64,000 nt of DNA. Origin: Sedimenticola thiotaurini (GTDB taxonomy: Bacteria > Pseudomonadota > Gammaproteobacteria > Chromatiales > Chromatiaceae). Positions 1-9,465 of the stretch are shown here, piece by piece. Every line of letters starts with the position of its first letter. The stretch's first letter is position 1. A program made the translations under genes and the position numbers. The notes under the pieces are model-generated. The model had not been told where the DNA came from. It did not search any database and saw only the letters and a program-made list of their open reading frames with translations. Location of the stretch: NCBI RefSeq assembly GCF_001007875.1, contig NZ_CP011412.1:620001-684000 (forward strand), in the 5' to 3' direction.

Positions 1-2
1 GC

Positions 3-1235
3 ACGGTGGATACCAGCTCCGGGCTGGGTATCACGACCCGCTGGCCCCTGGTGGCGGTGGCCGTCATGTCGGTATTTTTCGGCCGTTTGCTGTTTGCCTT
101 CCGCCGTGAATGGAAGGCCGCCCGGCAACCGGCAAAACGGGATCTCAAGCGGGAGGAGAGGCGCGCGGCAACCATTGTGAAACGCTTTTCCACCATTGGC
201 GGTCCGCTGTTCATCGCCTTCGCCCTGGTGTTACCCATGCTGCCGTTTGCCGACCGCTACGTGGTGGATATAGCCACCTATGTGTTGATCTATGTGATGT
301 TGGGTTGGGGACTCAATATTGTGGTCGGACTGGCCGGCCTGCTGGATCTGGGTTACGTGGCGTTCTATGCCGTTGGCGCCTACTCCTATGCCCTGTTTGC
401 CCTCTATTTTGATCTCTCATTCTGGGTCTGCCTGCCCCTGGCCGGGCTCTGTGCGGCCGGTTTTGGTGTGCTGCTGGGGTTTCCGGTTCTGCGGCTGCGT
501 GGCGATTACCTGGCCATTGTTACCCTGGGGTTCGGTGAAATTATCCGGGTGATCCTGCTCAACTGGTACACCTTCACCAACGGGCCTGATGGCATCTCCG
601 GTATTCCACGGCCCAGTTTCTTCGGCCTGGAGTTCAAGCGCAGGGCCAGCGAGGGGGCTGAGACTTTTCACCAGTTCTTCGACCTCGATTACTCCTCCAT
701 GCACCGGCTGATCTTCCTCTATTATCTGATCCTGGTTCTGGCGCTGATGACCAATTTCTTCACCCTGTGTATCCGCAAAATGCCGGTGGGTCGTGCCTGG
801 GAGGCGCTGCGGGAAGATGAGATAGCGTGCCGATCGCTGGGTATCAATCCCACCAATACCAAGCTGACGGCGTTTGCCCTGGGTGCCATGTTTGCCGGCT
901 TTGCCGGCTCCTTCTTCGCCACCCGGCAGGCCTTTATCAGTCCCGAGAGTTTTACTTTTATCGAATCGGCAGTGATCCTTGCCATCGTGGTGCTGGGTGG
1001 AATGGGTTCCCAGGTGGGCGTGGCGATCGCGGCAGTTTTGCTGATCGGCGGCACCGAGTTGTTCCGGGAGTTGGAGGAGTATCGCATGCTCGCCTTCGGT
1101 GGTCTGATGGTTGCCATCATGGTGTGGAAACCACGCGGACTGCTGGCTCATCGTGAACCCACCATCAAACTCCATCCGGATGGTGAGCCGCCGCCTGAAG
1201 AGAGTCCGCCAGCAGCTGCGGGGGAGCGGGCATGA
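3..1235 (+). CDS. livM: Branched-chain amino acid ABC transporter permease LivM (5' end probably outside the window)
   Basis: Inner-membrane permease of a branched-chain amino acid (HAAT-type) ABC transporter. The reading frame holds the LivM hallmarks: the [15 protein letters not shown] segment, [21 protein letters not shown], and the EAA-like cytoplasmic loop ending in AREDEIA-type residues ([15 protein letters not shown]), among many hydrophobic spans. A GTG at position 6 is a possible start, but the protein is about 30 residues shorter at the N-terminus than the second LivM of this window (7257-8489), and the frame is open to the left edge. The true start is therefore probably upstream, and livH should lie there too. 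It overlaps livG by ATGA, so the two are translationally coupled. Confidence 0.9.
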   Translation, partial: TVDTSSGLGITTRWPLVAVAVMSVFFGRLLFAFRREWKAARQPAKRDLKREERRAATIVKRFSTIGGPLFIAFALVLPMLPFADRYVVDIATYVLIYVMLGWGLNIVVGLAGLLDLGYVAFYAVGAYSYALFALYFDLSFWVCLPLAGLCAAGFGVLLGFPVLRLRGDYLAIVTLGFGEIIRVILLNWYTFTNGPDGISGIPRPSFFGLEFKRRASEGAETFHQFFDLDYSSMHRLIFLYYLILVLALMTNFFTLCIRKMPVGRAWEALREDEIACRSLGINPTNTKLTAFALGAMFAGFAGSFFATRQAFISPESFTFIESAVILAIVVLGGMGSQVGVAIAAVLLIGGTELFRELEEYRMLAFGGLMVAIMVWKPRGLLAHREPTIKLHPDGEPPPEESPPAAAGERA

Positions 1236-2146
1236 GCAGTAGCGTATCCTCCCTGTCACCTGAACTGGTCATACCCAGTGGCGTTGCACCGCTGTTGACC
1301 ATTGAGCACCTGACCATGCGGTTTGGTGGCCTGACCGCCATTGATGATGTCTCCTTCGCCGCGGGCGAGGGGGAGATTACCGCGATTATCGGACCGAATG
1401 GGGCCGGTAAAACCACTCTGTTCAACTGTATCACCGGCTTCTATACACCCACTGTCGGCCGGTTGACCCTGCGGGCCCGGGGGGAAACCTTTCTGCTGGA
1501 ACGGATGGATGGGTTTCGCATCGCCCAGAAGGCCCACGTTGCCCGGACCTTCCAGAATATTCGTCTCTTCTCGGAGATGTCGGTGCTGGAGAATCTGGTC
1601 GTTGCCCAACATAACGAATTGATGAAGGCATCCGGTTATACAGTAACCGGCCTGTTCGGTTTTCGCGGCTATCGGAAAAAGGAGCAGGAGGCGGCCGATC
1701 TGGCGCGCTACTGGCTGGACCGGGTGGGACTGACCCGGCTGGCCGATATCAATGCGGGCAATCTCCCCTATGGCGCCCAGCGACGACTGGAGATTGCCCG
1801 GGCCATGTGCATCAAGCCGACCCTGCTCTGTCTGGATGAGCCGGCCGCGGGGCTGAATCCGAAGGAGTCAGGGGAACTCAACGCCTTGCTGAACTACATC
1901 AAGGATGAACACCGGATCGGGCTGCTGTTGATTGAACACGATATGAGCGTGGTGATGGAGATTTCGGATCACGTGATCGTGCTCGATTACGGCAGCAAGA
2001 TATCCGATGGTACCCCGCTCTATGTGCGCTCCGATCCCAATGTCATTCGGGCCTATCTGGGTGAGGATGAGACAGAGGCATTGCCTCCTGAGGTAGAAGC
2101 GGACCTCAGAAAGGATCTTGATCCGCAAAACAGGGAGGGTGCCTGA
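1232..2146 (+). CDS. livG: Branched-chain amino acid ABC transporter ATP-binding protein LivG
   Basis: ATPase subunit of the liv transporter, driving uptake with LivF at the inner membrane. Visible are the Walker A motif GPNGAGKTT, the LivG-type signature [12 protein letters not shown], Walker [14 protein letters not shown], and the switch region [10 protein letters not shown]. The start ATG overlaps the livM stop. At 304 residues it is longer than typical LivG (about 255): there are about 20 extra residues before the first beta strand and about 25 charged residues after the AYLGE motif that normally ends the family. The extensions look like disordered tails and their role is unknown. Confidence 0.93.
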   Translation: MSSSVSSLSPELVIPSGVAPLLTIEHLTMRFGGLTAIDDVSFAAGEGEITAIIGPNGAGKTTLFNCITGFYTPTVGRLTLRARGETFLLERMDGFRIAQKAHVARTFQNIRLFSEMSVLENLVVAQHNELMKASGYTVTGLFGFRGYRKKEQEAADLARYWLDRVGLTRLADINAGNLPYGAQRRLEIARAMCIKPTLLCLDEPAAGLNPKESGELNALLNYIKDEHRIGLLLIEHDMSVVMEISDHVIVLDYGSKISDGTPLYVRSDPNVIRAYLGEDETEALPPEVEADLRKDLDPQNREGA

Positions 2147-2147
2147 T

Positions 2148-2858
2148 ATGTTGAACATTACCGGCGTACACACCTTCTACGGCAGTATCGAAGCGTTAAG
2201 AGGAGTCGATCTCACGGTCAATGCGGGGGAGATTGTCACCCTGATCGGAGCGAATGGGGCGGGTAAAAGCACCCTGTTGATGACCACCTGCGGTATACCA
2301 CGCGCGGCCCGGGGCAGCATCCGCTATCTGGATCGGGATATCACCCGCTTGAGTACCCACGAGATCATGCACCTGGGGCTGGCCCAGGTACCGGAGGGCC
2401 GGCGTATCTTCCCCCGGATGACGGTGTTGGAGAACCTGTTAATGGGGGCGATTGTCTCTGACGAGGCCTATCTGGAAGAGGACCTGGAGCGTGTCACGAC
2501 CCTGTTCCCGATCTTGAAAAAACGCACCCACCAGCGCGGCGGTACGCTCTCCGGTGGCGAACAGCAGATGCTCGCCATTGCCCGGGCCATGATGAGTCGG
2601 CCTAAACTGCTGCTGCTGGATGAACCCTCACTGGGACTCGCTCCACTGGTGGTAAGGCAGATATTTGAAGTGATCGAGGAGATCAACAGGGAAGATGATG
2701 TGACGGTACTGCTGGTGGAACAGAACGCCTACCATGCACTGAAACTGGCGCACCGTGGTTATGTCATGGTGAACGGCGAGATCACCCTGTCGGGGGAGAG
2801 CAGGGAACTGCTGGAACGCCCCGAGGTGCGGGCCGCCTATCTGGAGGGTGGACATTGA
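2148..2858 (+). CDS. livF: Branched-chain amino acid ABC transporter ATP-binding protein LivF
   Basis: Second ATPase of the liv transporter. It has Walker A GANGAGKST, the signature LSGGEQQMLAIARA, Walker B LLLLDEPSLGLAP, and the LivF-specific QVPEGRRIFPRMTVLENL stretch. I choose ATG 2148 (236 residues), one base after the livG stop, because AGGGAGGG at 2132-2139 is a strong ribosome-binding site for it. A TTG at 2118 would run into livG and give an unneeded extension. Confidence 0.94.
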   Translation: MLNITGVHTFYGSIEALRGVDLTVNAGEIVTLIGANGAGKSTLLMTTCGIPRAARGSIRYLDRDITRLSTHEIMHLGLAQVPEGRRIFPRMTVLENLLMGAIVSDEAYLEEDLERVTTLFPILKKRTHQRGGTLSGGEQQMLAIARAMMSRPKLLLLDEPSLGLAPLVVRQIFEVIEEINREDDVTVLLVEQNAYHALKLAHRGYVMVNGEITLSGESRELLERPEVRAAYLEGGH

Positions 2859-3181
2859 GCATACCTGTTTTTATCGGTATTACCCTGCTGCTGTTTGGTA
2901 GTGCGGGCTACATGACGGGACAGGCGATCGCCCTCACCTGGCGTCCCTGGTACCAGATGATTCCCTATTCGCTGCTGCTCGGGGCGAGTGACCGTTTTCT
3001 GATTTACGCACTGTTTGACGGTGAGTTGTTGTCACCGACAGGTTACCTGATTGATACAGCGGTTATCACCGTGATCGGTTTACTGGGTTTCAGAATCACC
3101 CGGGTAAACCGCATGATCAGTCAATATCCCTGGCTCTATCAACGATCCGGCTTGTTGAGCTGGAAAGGTATTAAGGAGTGA
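2855..3181 (+). CDS. Small membrane protein of the liv operon (DUF6867-like)
   Basis: A 108-residue protein with three or four hydrophobic segments (about residues 3-27, 35-54 and 63-80). It starts at TTG 2855, overlapping the livF stop, with GGAGGG at 2843-2848 as ribosome-binding site, so it is coupled to livF. Its size, membrane character and place between livF and the binding-protein gene match the DUF6867 proteins often found in liv operons of proteobacteria; the family name is from memory and tentative. No catalytic motif is visible. A helper or stabiliser of the transporter is possible. Confidence 0.72.
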   Translation: MSIPVFIGITLLLFGSAGYMTGQAIALTWRPWYQMIPYSLLLGASDRFLIYALFDGELLSPTGYLIDTAVITVIGLLGFRITRVNRMISQYPWLYQRSGLLSWKGIKE

Positions 3182-3358
3182 TACGGCAAAACCGCTCTGA
3201 TGGGTTTTGTCGATAATGCGCGACCTTGAGGTGATGGGGGCGGTTGTGTCCCATGCTTTAAGTGGCAGTTCGGTTTGGCGGGTTGTTTTCATGCTGGACT
3301 GGAGTAGCAGGAGTTGAATGACTGATAACCGGGAATGTACCAAAGGAGATTCGATAAC

Positions 3359-4465
3359 ATGAAAAAAACATTCAGGCTGTCCATGATGGCAGCGATGACT
3401 GCTGCCACTATGAGCTTTGGCTCAGTGGCGCTGGCCGATATTAAGATTGCCACTGCCGGTCCCATGACCGGCCAATACGCAAGTTTTGGCGCCCAGATGC
3501 GGGCGGGTGCTGAACAGGCGGTTGAAGATATCAATGCGGCCGGTGGTGTGCTGGGGCAGAAGCTGGTGCTGGAAGTGGGGGACGACGCCTGCGATCCGAA
3601 GCAGGCCGTGGCCGTTGCCAACCAGATGATCAACAAGGGCGTGGTATTCATGGCCGGACACTTCTGCTCCGGCTCATCCATACCGGCATCTTCGGTGTAT
3701 GAAGAGGAGGGGATTTTGATGATCTCTCCAGCCTCAACCAACCCGAAGCTCACCGAGGAGGGGGGCGAGACGGTATTCCGGGTGTGTGGTCGGGATGACC
3801 AGCAGGGCGCCGTGGCAGGCAAGTTCCTGAAAGAAAATTATTCTGACAAGAATATTGCCTTTATCCATGACAAGACCGCCTACGGTAAGGGACTTGCGGA
3901 TGCCACCCTGGCTGAGTACGAAAAGCTGGGCGGTAAGGCCGCCATGTACGAGGCGATCACCGCCGGTGAGAAGGACTACACCGCGCTGGTCTCGAAAATG
4001 AAACAGGCCAATATCGGGGTGATGTATCTGGGTGGTTACCACACCGAAGGTGGTCTGATTGTGCGGCAGATGCGTGAGCAGGGCATGGATACCGTATTGG
4101 TCTCCGGTGATGCGCTGGTCACCAACGAGTACTGGTCCATTACCGGGCCGGCGGGCGAGGGCACCCTGATGACCTTCAGCCCTGATCCCCGCAAGAACCC
4201 GGTTGCTGCACCCCTGGTGGAGAAGTTCCGCAGCAAGGGCATTGAGCCGGAAGGTTACGTGCTTTACACCTACGGTGCGGTACAGGCCTGGGCGCAGGCG
4301 GCTACCCGGGCAGCTTCAACTGACGCCTACAAGGTGAGCAATGCGCTGCATGCCGGCGAGTTTGATACCGTTCTGGGTAAGTTCGGTTTTGATGCCAAGG
4401 GTGATGTGACCGCACCCGGTTATGTACTCTACAAGTGGGTGAACGGTACTTACGACTATTTGTAA
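3359..4465 (+). CDS. livK: Branched-chain amino acid ABC transporter substrate-binding protein
   Basis: Periplasmic binding protein (368 residues) that delivers branched-chain amino acids to LivHM. The N-terminus is a classic Sec signal peptide (KK at the start, hydrophobic core, cleavage near VALA-DI). The mature part starts with IKIATAGPMTGQ and contains the LivJ/LivK cysteine pair DDACDP and GHFCSG, which form a disulfide in this family, followed by ISPASTNP. ATG 3359 is preferred over an upstream in-frame start at 3335 because AAAGGAG lies at 3342-3348 and the signal peptide then begins correctly. The 177-bp gap to the previous gene suggests its own promoter and high expression. Confidence 0.93.
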   Translation: MKKTFRLSMMAAMTAATMSFGSVALADIKIATAGPMTGQYASFGAQMRAGAEQAVEDINAAGGVLGQKLVLEVGDDACDPKQAVAVANQMINKGVVFMAGHFCSGSSIPASSVYEEEGILMISPASTNPKLTEEGGETVFRVCGRDDQQGAVAGKFLKENYSDKNIAFIHDKTAYGKGLADATLAEYEKLGGKAAMYEAITAGEKDYTALVSKMKQANIGVMYLGGYHTEGGLIVRQMREQGMDTVLVSGDALVTNEYWSITGPAGEGTLMTFSPDPRKNPVAAPLVEKFRSKGIEPEGYVLYTYGAVQAWAQAATRAASTDAYKVSNALHAGEFDTVLGKFGFDAKGDVTAPGYVLYKWVNGTYDYL

Positions 4466-4487
4466 GTTTTTTTAAACTGTTGAAAAG

Positions 4488-4513
4488 AAGCCCGGCTTAG
4501 GCCGGGCTTTTTG
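4488..4513 (+). terminator. Rho-independent terminator after livK
   Basis: Stem AGCCCGGC / GCCGGGCT around a TTAG loop, followed by a T run. The A-rich left flank may let it also serve the convergent DMT gene. Confidence 0.88.
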
Positions 4514-4539
4514 GTTTCGCACACTTCCAACCGGCCCGT

Positions 4540-5523
4540 TCAGGGATCCAGTTCCGTCAGCAGGTGTCGGCTGCGCCAGACATCCAGCAGTGTATAGCCA
4601 AGATTGGTGCCGAGAATAATGGCCATTCCCAGCAGCAGAGTCGGGGTGAACTGCTCGTTCAGAATCAGGACCGCCAGACTGAAACCGAAAATCGGTTCCA
4701 GATAGGAGAGTACCGGTGCCAGGGTGGTACGCACACTGCCGAACCCCTTGAAGTAGATGAGTCCGCCCAGTGCGGTGGCGATAAAGCCCATGCCGAAGGC
4801 GTTGTACAGGTTGTTGCTGTTCAGTTCGATCGGCAACAGGAACAGTGCAGGTAACATGATCAGTGATCCAATAAATGCACTGGAAACGATCATCTGTTCC
4901 GTCTTGATACCCTTTTCCCGGATCACCCGCACCAGCACCATGCTGAAAGAGAATGCCATGCTCGCTGTGACTGCGGCGGCCAGTCCTAACACCGAGGCGG
5001 TGGAGCCGAAATCGGGCAGCTGGGTGGTACCCAGAATAATGGTGAGCAGGCCGAGCAGATTCAGCATCACGGAGATGTAGTAGGCACGACTGAACCGGGT
5101 CGGCTTCAGGTCATGAAACAGGTAGTGACAGACCAGTTTCTCGGTGAGCGGAAACCAGATGGCGGCGGTGTAGAGGAGTATCACGCTCAAGCCCACTGAC
5201 AGCAGCACTGCACCCAGGGTGTAGAGGGCGACCACCAGCGCCATGGAGATGCCTACAAGTATCCAGAGCCCGGTGTGATTCCTGGCAAAATCGATGGTTT
5301 GGCCGATCTTGTTCCGGGTGGTTCGGGGGAACAACGGATAGGCGATCAATCCAATCAGCGGAAAACTGAGGGTACAGAAGAAGAAGCGTAGAAACACGAT
5401 ATTGGCCGGGTGGGTCTGTACGATCTGGTTGGCAAATACGCCCATGGAACCCATCATCAGGCAGCCCAGCACCAGGGTGCCGATGGGTTGGATCTCGGAG
5501 TTACGAAAGAGGCTGAGCACCAA
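4540..5523 (-). CDS. EamA/DMT-family transporter
   Basis: Predicted inner-membrane protein of 327 residues with about ten transmembrane helices in two repeats, the layout of EamA (drug/metabolite transporter) exporters. The N-terminal repeat has the MMGSMGVFANQ and FLRFFFCTL segments; the second ends with the ALGGLIYFKGF, YLEPIFGFSLAVLILNEQ and ILGTNLGY motifs typical of the family. The start at 5523 is TTG directly followed by GTG, so either codon could be used. It sits between two liv transporter sets and converges on livK. Export of an amino acid or a related metabolite is a context-based guess. Confidence 0.85.
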   Translation of the reverse strand: MVLSLFRNSEIQPIGTLVLGCLMMGSMGVFANQIVQTHPANIVFLRFFFCTLSFPLIGLIAYPLFPRTTRNKIGQTIDFARNHTGLWILVGISMALVVALYTLGAVLLSVGLSVILLYTAAIWFPLTEKLVCHYLFHDLKPTRFSRAYYISVMLNLLGLLTIILGTTQLPDFGSTASVLGLAAAVTASMAFSFSMVLVRVIREKGIKTEQMIVSSAFIGSLIMLPALFLLPIELNSNNLYNAFGMGFIATALGGLIYFKGFGSVRTTLAPVLSYLEPIFGFSLAVLILNEQFTPTLLLGMAIILGTNLGYTLLDVWRSRHLLTELDP

Positions 5524-5719
5524 GGAGTGTCCCGGCAGGACAGTTTTATCAACTGTGTGGTTAAAAGGAGATTATAGAAGGAAGCCGGCTTGAAACAAGC
5601 GTTATAGGGGGCTTAAATCACAGGCCCGGTTAATTGCCACAATGGCATGATTCCCTGGGGAGGGAATGCCCGGCAGTGCACTGTTCACCGCGCACTGCAC
5701 AGAGCACTTCCCCAGTATA

Positions 5720-5768
5720 GATCAGGGGCCGTTTTGTAGCCGGGATGCTGCTCTGAGCAGCCCTGATC
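5720..5768 (-). terminator. Compound hairpin just downstream of livF (second set)
   Basis: GATCAGGG (5720-5727) pairs with CCCTGATC (5761-5768) and encloses a second perfect hairpin, GCTGCTC / GAGCAGC (5747-5761). It begins only a few bases past the livF stop. There is no U tract, so it may be a stability or processing element instead of a classic terminator. Confidence 0.5.
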
Positions 5769-5771
5769 AGC

Positions 5772-6479
5772 TTATCCTCCCAGGTAGGCTTTCCGTACCG
5801 CCTCGTTTGAGAGCAGCTTGTCAGCCTTGTCACTGAGAGTGATCTGACCATTCTCGATCACGTAGCCCCGGTCGGCAATGTGCAGTGCCTGGTTAGCATT
5901 CTGCTCCACCAGGAAGATAGTGGTGTTGTGTTCGTCGTTGATTTTTTTGATGATTTCAAAAATCTGCCGAATGATCAGTGGCGCTAATCCCATGGAGGGT
6001 TCATCCAGCAGCAACAGATCGGGGCGTGCCATCAGGGCCCGGGACATGGCCAGCATCTGCTGTTCTCCACCACTCAGGTTACCTCCCGGCTGATGGCGGC
6101 GCTCATCCAGGATCGGGAACAGGGAAAAAACGTAATCCAGGTCTTTTTGAATACCCCGTTTGTCGGAGCGGAGAAAGGCGCCCATGTCCAGGTTCTCCTG
6201 CACGGTGAGCTGGGGAAAAATATGCCGGCCTTCCGGAACCTGGCAGATGCCCATGGCGACAATCTTGTCCGGTGCCACGTTATGGATCGCCTCACCCTTG
6301 TATAGCACTTCACCGCTACGGGGGGGGACAATGCCGGAGATGGACATCAGGGTGGTACTTTTGCCGGCGCCGTTGGCACCGATCAGGGTAATGATCTCCC
6401 CTTCGTTGACCTCCAGGTTTATCCCTTTGAGTGCGTGGATATTGCCGTAATAGGTATCAACATTGCGCAGCTCAAGCAT
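5772..6479 (-). CDS. livF: Branched-chain amino acid ABC transporter ATP-binding protein LivF
   Basis: ATPase of the second liv transporter, last gene of the livKHMGF operon. It shows Walker A GANGAGKST, CQVPEGRHIFPQLTVQENL, the signature LSGGEQQMLAMSRA and Walker B LLLLDEPSMGLAP. ATG 6479 gives 235 residues and is preceded by GGGGAGGATC, a good ribosome-binding site. A longer in-frame start at 6494 is not needed. It overlaps livG by 8 bp. Confidence 0.94.
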   Translation of the reverse strand: MLELRNVDTYYGNIHALKGINLEVNEGEIITLIGANGAGKSTTLMSISGIVPPRSGEVLYKGEAIHNVAPDKIVAMGICQVPEGRHIFPQLTVQENLDMGAFLRSDKRGIQKDLDYVFSLFPILDERRHQPGGNLSGGEQQMLAMSRALMARPDLLLLDEPSMGLAPLIIRQIFEIIKKINDEHNTTIFLVEQNANQALHIADRGYVIENGQITLSDKADKLLSNEAVRKAYLGG

Positions 6480-7260
6480 CGAGATCCTCCCCAAGGTAAG
6501 CCTTGATTACGACCGGATTGGACTGGATCTCTTCAGGGGTTCCCTGGGCGATTTTCTTACCATAGTCCATCACATAAATTCGGTTGGAAAGCGTCATTAC
6601 CAGTTTCATGTCATGTTCAATCAGCAGGATGGAGTAGCCCTGGTCCCGGATCCGCAGGATCAGCTGTACCAGCTCCTGGGTCTCCTGCGGGTTCATACCG
6701 GCCGCCGGTTCATCCAGCAGCAGCAGTGACGGGTCAGTGGCCAGTGCCCGGGCGATCTCCAGACGGCGCTGGGCGCCATAGGAGAGATTGCGGGCGAAGT
6801 TGTCCACTTCATCAGCCAGGCCGACCAGTTCCAGGATCTCGTAGCTTCGCTCCACGATTTCCTGCTCCTCCTTTCTGTTGGAAGGGGTGCGCAGGATGGC
6901 GCCAAGTATAAAGGAGTGGGTCCGGCAGTGACGTCCGATCATGACATTTTCCAGCACCGTCATATTCTGAAACAGACGGATGTTCTGGAAGGTTCTGGCC
7001 ATCCCCTTTTCGGTAACCTTGTTCGGCTTCAGTCCGTTGAGACGGCTGGTGGTGCCTTGCAGGGTGTGGAGAATCACATCTCCCTCAGTCGGGTTGTAGA
7101 TGCCGGTGACGCAGTTGAAAAAGGTGGTTTTTCCCGCGCCATTGGGTCCGATCAAGGCGACGATCTCTCCTCGCTTCACCTCCAGGTCGAGCTGTTTAAG
7201 CGCCTGGATACCTCCGAAGTGCATGGAGAGACCACTGACTTTCAAGATGGTGTCATTCAT
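6472..7260 (-). CDS. livG: Branched-chain amino acid ABC transporter ATP-binding protein LivG
   Basis: 262-residue ATPase subunit of normal LivG length. Walker [10 protein letters not shown], the FQNIRLFQNMTVLENVMIG stretch, the signature [14 protein letters not shown], Walker B LLLLDEPAAGMNP and switch LLIEHDMKLVM are all present, and it ends on the usual AYLGEDLDA. The start ATG overlaps the livM stop (ATGA) and its end overlaps livF, so the ATPase genes are translationally coupled to the permease. Confidence 0.95.
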   Translation of the reverse strand: MNDTILKVSGLSMHFGGIQALKQLDLEVKRGEIVALIGPNGAGKTTFFNCVTGIYNPTEGDVILHTLQGTTSRLNGLKPNKVTEKGMARTFQNIRLFQNMTVLENVMIGRHCRTHSFILGAILRTPSNRKEEQEIVERSYEILELVGLADEVDNFARNLSYGAQRRLEIARALATDPSLLLLDEPAAGMNPQETQELVQLILRIRDQGYSILLIEHDMKLVMTLSNRIYVMDYGKKIAQGTPEEIQSNPVVIKAYLGEDLDA

Positions 7261-8489
7261 TGGGTATTGCCCGCATCTTGCTTTTTAAACTTGTAGGTTC
7301 GTCTTACCGTGGAGATGATGCCCTGGGGTCTGAACACCATCATAATCACCAGAATGGCGCCAAAGGCCAGCATCCGGTAATCGGACAGTGCCCGCAGATA
7401 CTCAGGAAGCAGGATCAGTACCAGTGCACCGACAATGACACCCAGGATCGAGCCCATACCACCCAGGACCACGATGGAGAGGATGATGGCAGACTCAAGG
7501 AAGGTGAAGCTGGCCGGATTGATGAAGGTGGTTTTGGCGGCAAAGATCACCCCCATCATGCCCGCCCAGGTGGCACCCAGGGCAAAGGCGGTCAACTTGG
7601 TTTTGGTCTTGTCGATGCCCATGGCCTGGCAGGCTATCTCGTCCTCGCGCAGGGCGATCCAGGCGCGTCCCAGGCGGGAGTCCTGGAGGCGGTTGACCAC
7701 GAAGATGGTGATGATGACCAGCGCCACCATGATGTAGTAGATGTAGAGAATGGCCGATTCAAGGGACAGTTCAATACCAAACAGTCCCGGACGGGGAATA
7801 TTGGAGATGCCGCTGGGTCCCTGCGAAAAGTCGTTCCAGTTCTCCAGTACCAGGCGAATGATTTCACCAAAGCCCAGGGTCACAATGGCCAGGTAATCAC
7901 CCCGCAACCGTAACACCGGAAAACCGAGCATGATACCGAAACTGGCGGCGAGCAGGGCGCCAATGGGCAGAGCCATCCAGAACCCGATGCCGAAATGGGC
8001 ATTCAACAGGGCGTAGCTGTAAGCGCCCACGGCGTAGAAGGCGACAAATCCCAGATCCAGCAGACCGGCCATACCCACTACGATATTCAGACCCAGTCCC
8101 AGCACCACGTACATCAGTGCAGTGGTCATGATATTGGTCTGGTAGGTATCGAACAGGTAGGGGAATACCAGGGCGAACAGGGTAAGCGCACCGGCCAGGG
8201 GATAGAGGTAGTTGGGGTTGCGCAGAATAATCTGGATCAGTGGCTCGTTGGGTGTGGCATCCGGGTCCAGTGCGGTACGCCTGGCAAGGCGTCTGGTTTT
8301 CTGCTGATTGACCACCCGGATCAGAATCGAGAGCACGAAGCTGCCAATGGCGACGTAGAACATGTTTTCCCATCGCCAGATGATAGTTTTCTCGATCGGA
8401 TTAGCCTTGATGACCATGATCGGAAAGGTCAGGAATACAAACCAGAGCGATACCAGAAACGAACGTTTCAGTTCTTCAAATGAGATCAT
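7257..8489 (-). CDS. livM: Branched-chain amino acid ABC transporter permease LivM
   Basis: Full-length 410-residue LivM. An N-terminal region with two extra hydrophobic segments (about 12-27 and 45-60) precedes the conserved core with [36 protein letters not shown] and the cytoplasmic [14 protein letters not shown] loop that contacts the ATPases. It ends with a charged tail after FRPQGI. It lies 8 bp after livH. Comparison with the first LivM of the window shows that copy is missing its N-terminal part at the window edge. Confidence 0.94.
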   Translation of the reverse strand: MISFEELKRSFLVSLWFVFLTFPIMVIKANPIEKTIIWRWENMFYVAIGSFVLSILIRVVNQQKTRRLARRTALDPDATPNEPLIQIILRNPNYLYPLAGALTLFALVFPYLFDTYQTNIMTTALMYVVLGLGLNIVVGMAGLLDLGFVAFYAVGAYSYALLNAHFGIGFWMALPIGALLAASFGIMLGFPVLRLRGDYLAIVTLGFGEIIRLVLENWNDFSQGPSGISNIPRPGLFGIELSLESAILYIYYIMVALVIITIFVVNRLQDSRLGRAWIALREDEIACQAMGIDKTKTKLTAFALGATWAGMMGVIFAAKTTFINPASFTFLESAIILSIVVLGGMGSILGVIVGALVLILLPEYLRALSDYRMLAFGAILVIMMVFRPQGIISTVRRTYKFKKQDAGNTQ

Positions 8490-8497
8490 TTTCGCCC

Positions 8498-9400
8498 CTA
8501 TACTTTCTGAATCTCGGCCTTACCCAGCAGGCCGGAAGGTTTGAAGATCAAGATCAGAACCAGCAATGAGAAGGCGAACACATCCTCATAGTCACTGGAG
8601 ACATAACCGGTGGCGAAACTTTCGGTTAGTCCGAGAATGACCCCACCCAGTACCGCGCCCGGGATCGAACCAATCCCGCCAAGTACCGCAGCGGTGAAGG
8701 CCTTGATACCCGCTATAAAGCCGATAAAAAAGTTGATCTGTCCGATATGGGAGGCGATTAACAGGCCGCCGACTGCGGCGAGTGCTGAACCGACGATAAA
8801 GGTGGCGGAGATGACCCGGTCGACGTTTATACCCACCAGCATGGCCATTTTACGATCCTGCGAAGTGGCCCGCATCGCCTTGCCGATCCGGGTGAATTTA
8901 ATCAGCACGGTCAGGCCGATCATCATCACGGTGGTGACCACCAGGATGACCATGTCCGAGGATCCCAGGTACTGGATGTAGGGCTCCATGAAATCAAATT
9001 CGGGGATCAACTCGGGAAAGGGCTGGAAATCGGAAGTCTGGGCCAGCAGCACATAGTTCTGCAGGAAAATTGACATACCGATGGCGCTGATCAGTGGCGA
9101 GAGCCTGGGTGCGTGGCGCAACGGTTTATAGGCCAGTTTTTCAACCGTGTACCCATAGGCACTGGACCAGACCGCAGCGGCAAGTCCTGCCAGCACAATA
9201 ATTGCCAGCAGGGGGAAACCGAGAATGGATAGTACGGTGGAGACAATGAAGGCGGTGAAAGCACCGATCATGTATATCTCGCCATGGGCAAAGTTAATCA
9301 GCCCGATAATGCCGTATACCATGGTGTAGCCCAACGCGATAAGCGCGTAGATCGCGCCGCGGGTCAGACCACTAAAAAGAAGTTCAATAAAGTATTCCAT
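8498..9400 (-). CDS. livH: Branched-chain amino acid ABC transporter permease LivH
   Basis: 300-residue permease partner of LivM. Hallmarks are the N-terminal GLTRGAIYALIALGYTMVYGIIGLINFAHG region, the KAFTAAVLGGIGSIPGA loop that contacts ATPases, and the C-terminal KPSGLLG. It starts 65 bp after the binding-protein gene, with a strong hairpin in the gap, the usual arrangement for making more binding protein than permease. Confidence 0.95.
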   Translation of the reverse strand: MEYFIELLFSGLTRGAIYALIALGYTMVYGIIGLINFAHGEIYMIGAFTAFIVSTVLSILGFPLLAIIVLAGLAAAVWSSAYGYTVEKLAYKPLRHAPRLSPLISAIGMSIFLQNYVLLAQTSDFQPFPELIPEFDFMEPYIQYLGSSDMVILVVTTVMMIGLTVLIKFTRIGKAMRATSQDRKMAMLVGINVDRVISATFIVGSALAAVGGLLIASHIGQINFFIGFIAGIKAFTAAVLGGIGSIPGAVLGGVILGLTESFATGYVSSDYEDVFAFSLLVLILIFKPSGLLGKAEIQKV

Positions 9401-9412
9401 AAATAATACAGA

Positions 9413-9452
9413 GGGCCTGGGCTCCGGGATACAGATCCCCGAACCCAGGCCC
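9413..9452 (-). promoter_or_regulatory. Intercistronic hairpin between livK and livH
   Basis: GGGCCTGGG (9413-9421) pairs perfectly with CCCAGGCCC (9444-9452), and the inner arms (CCGGGAT / ATCCCCG) can extend the stem. On the transcribed strand it is followed by UCUGUAUUAUUU and not a pure U tract. Likely a partial terminator or a 3'-end protector that raises livK mRNA over livHMGF. Confidence 0.7.
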
Positions 9453-9465
9453 TATACCCTCTGGC

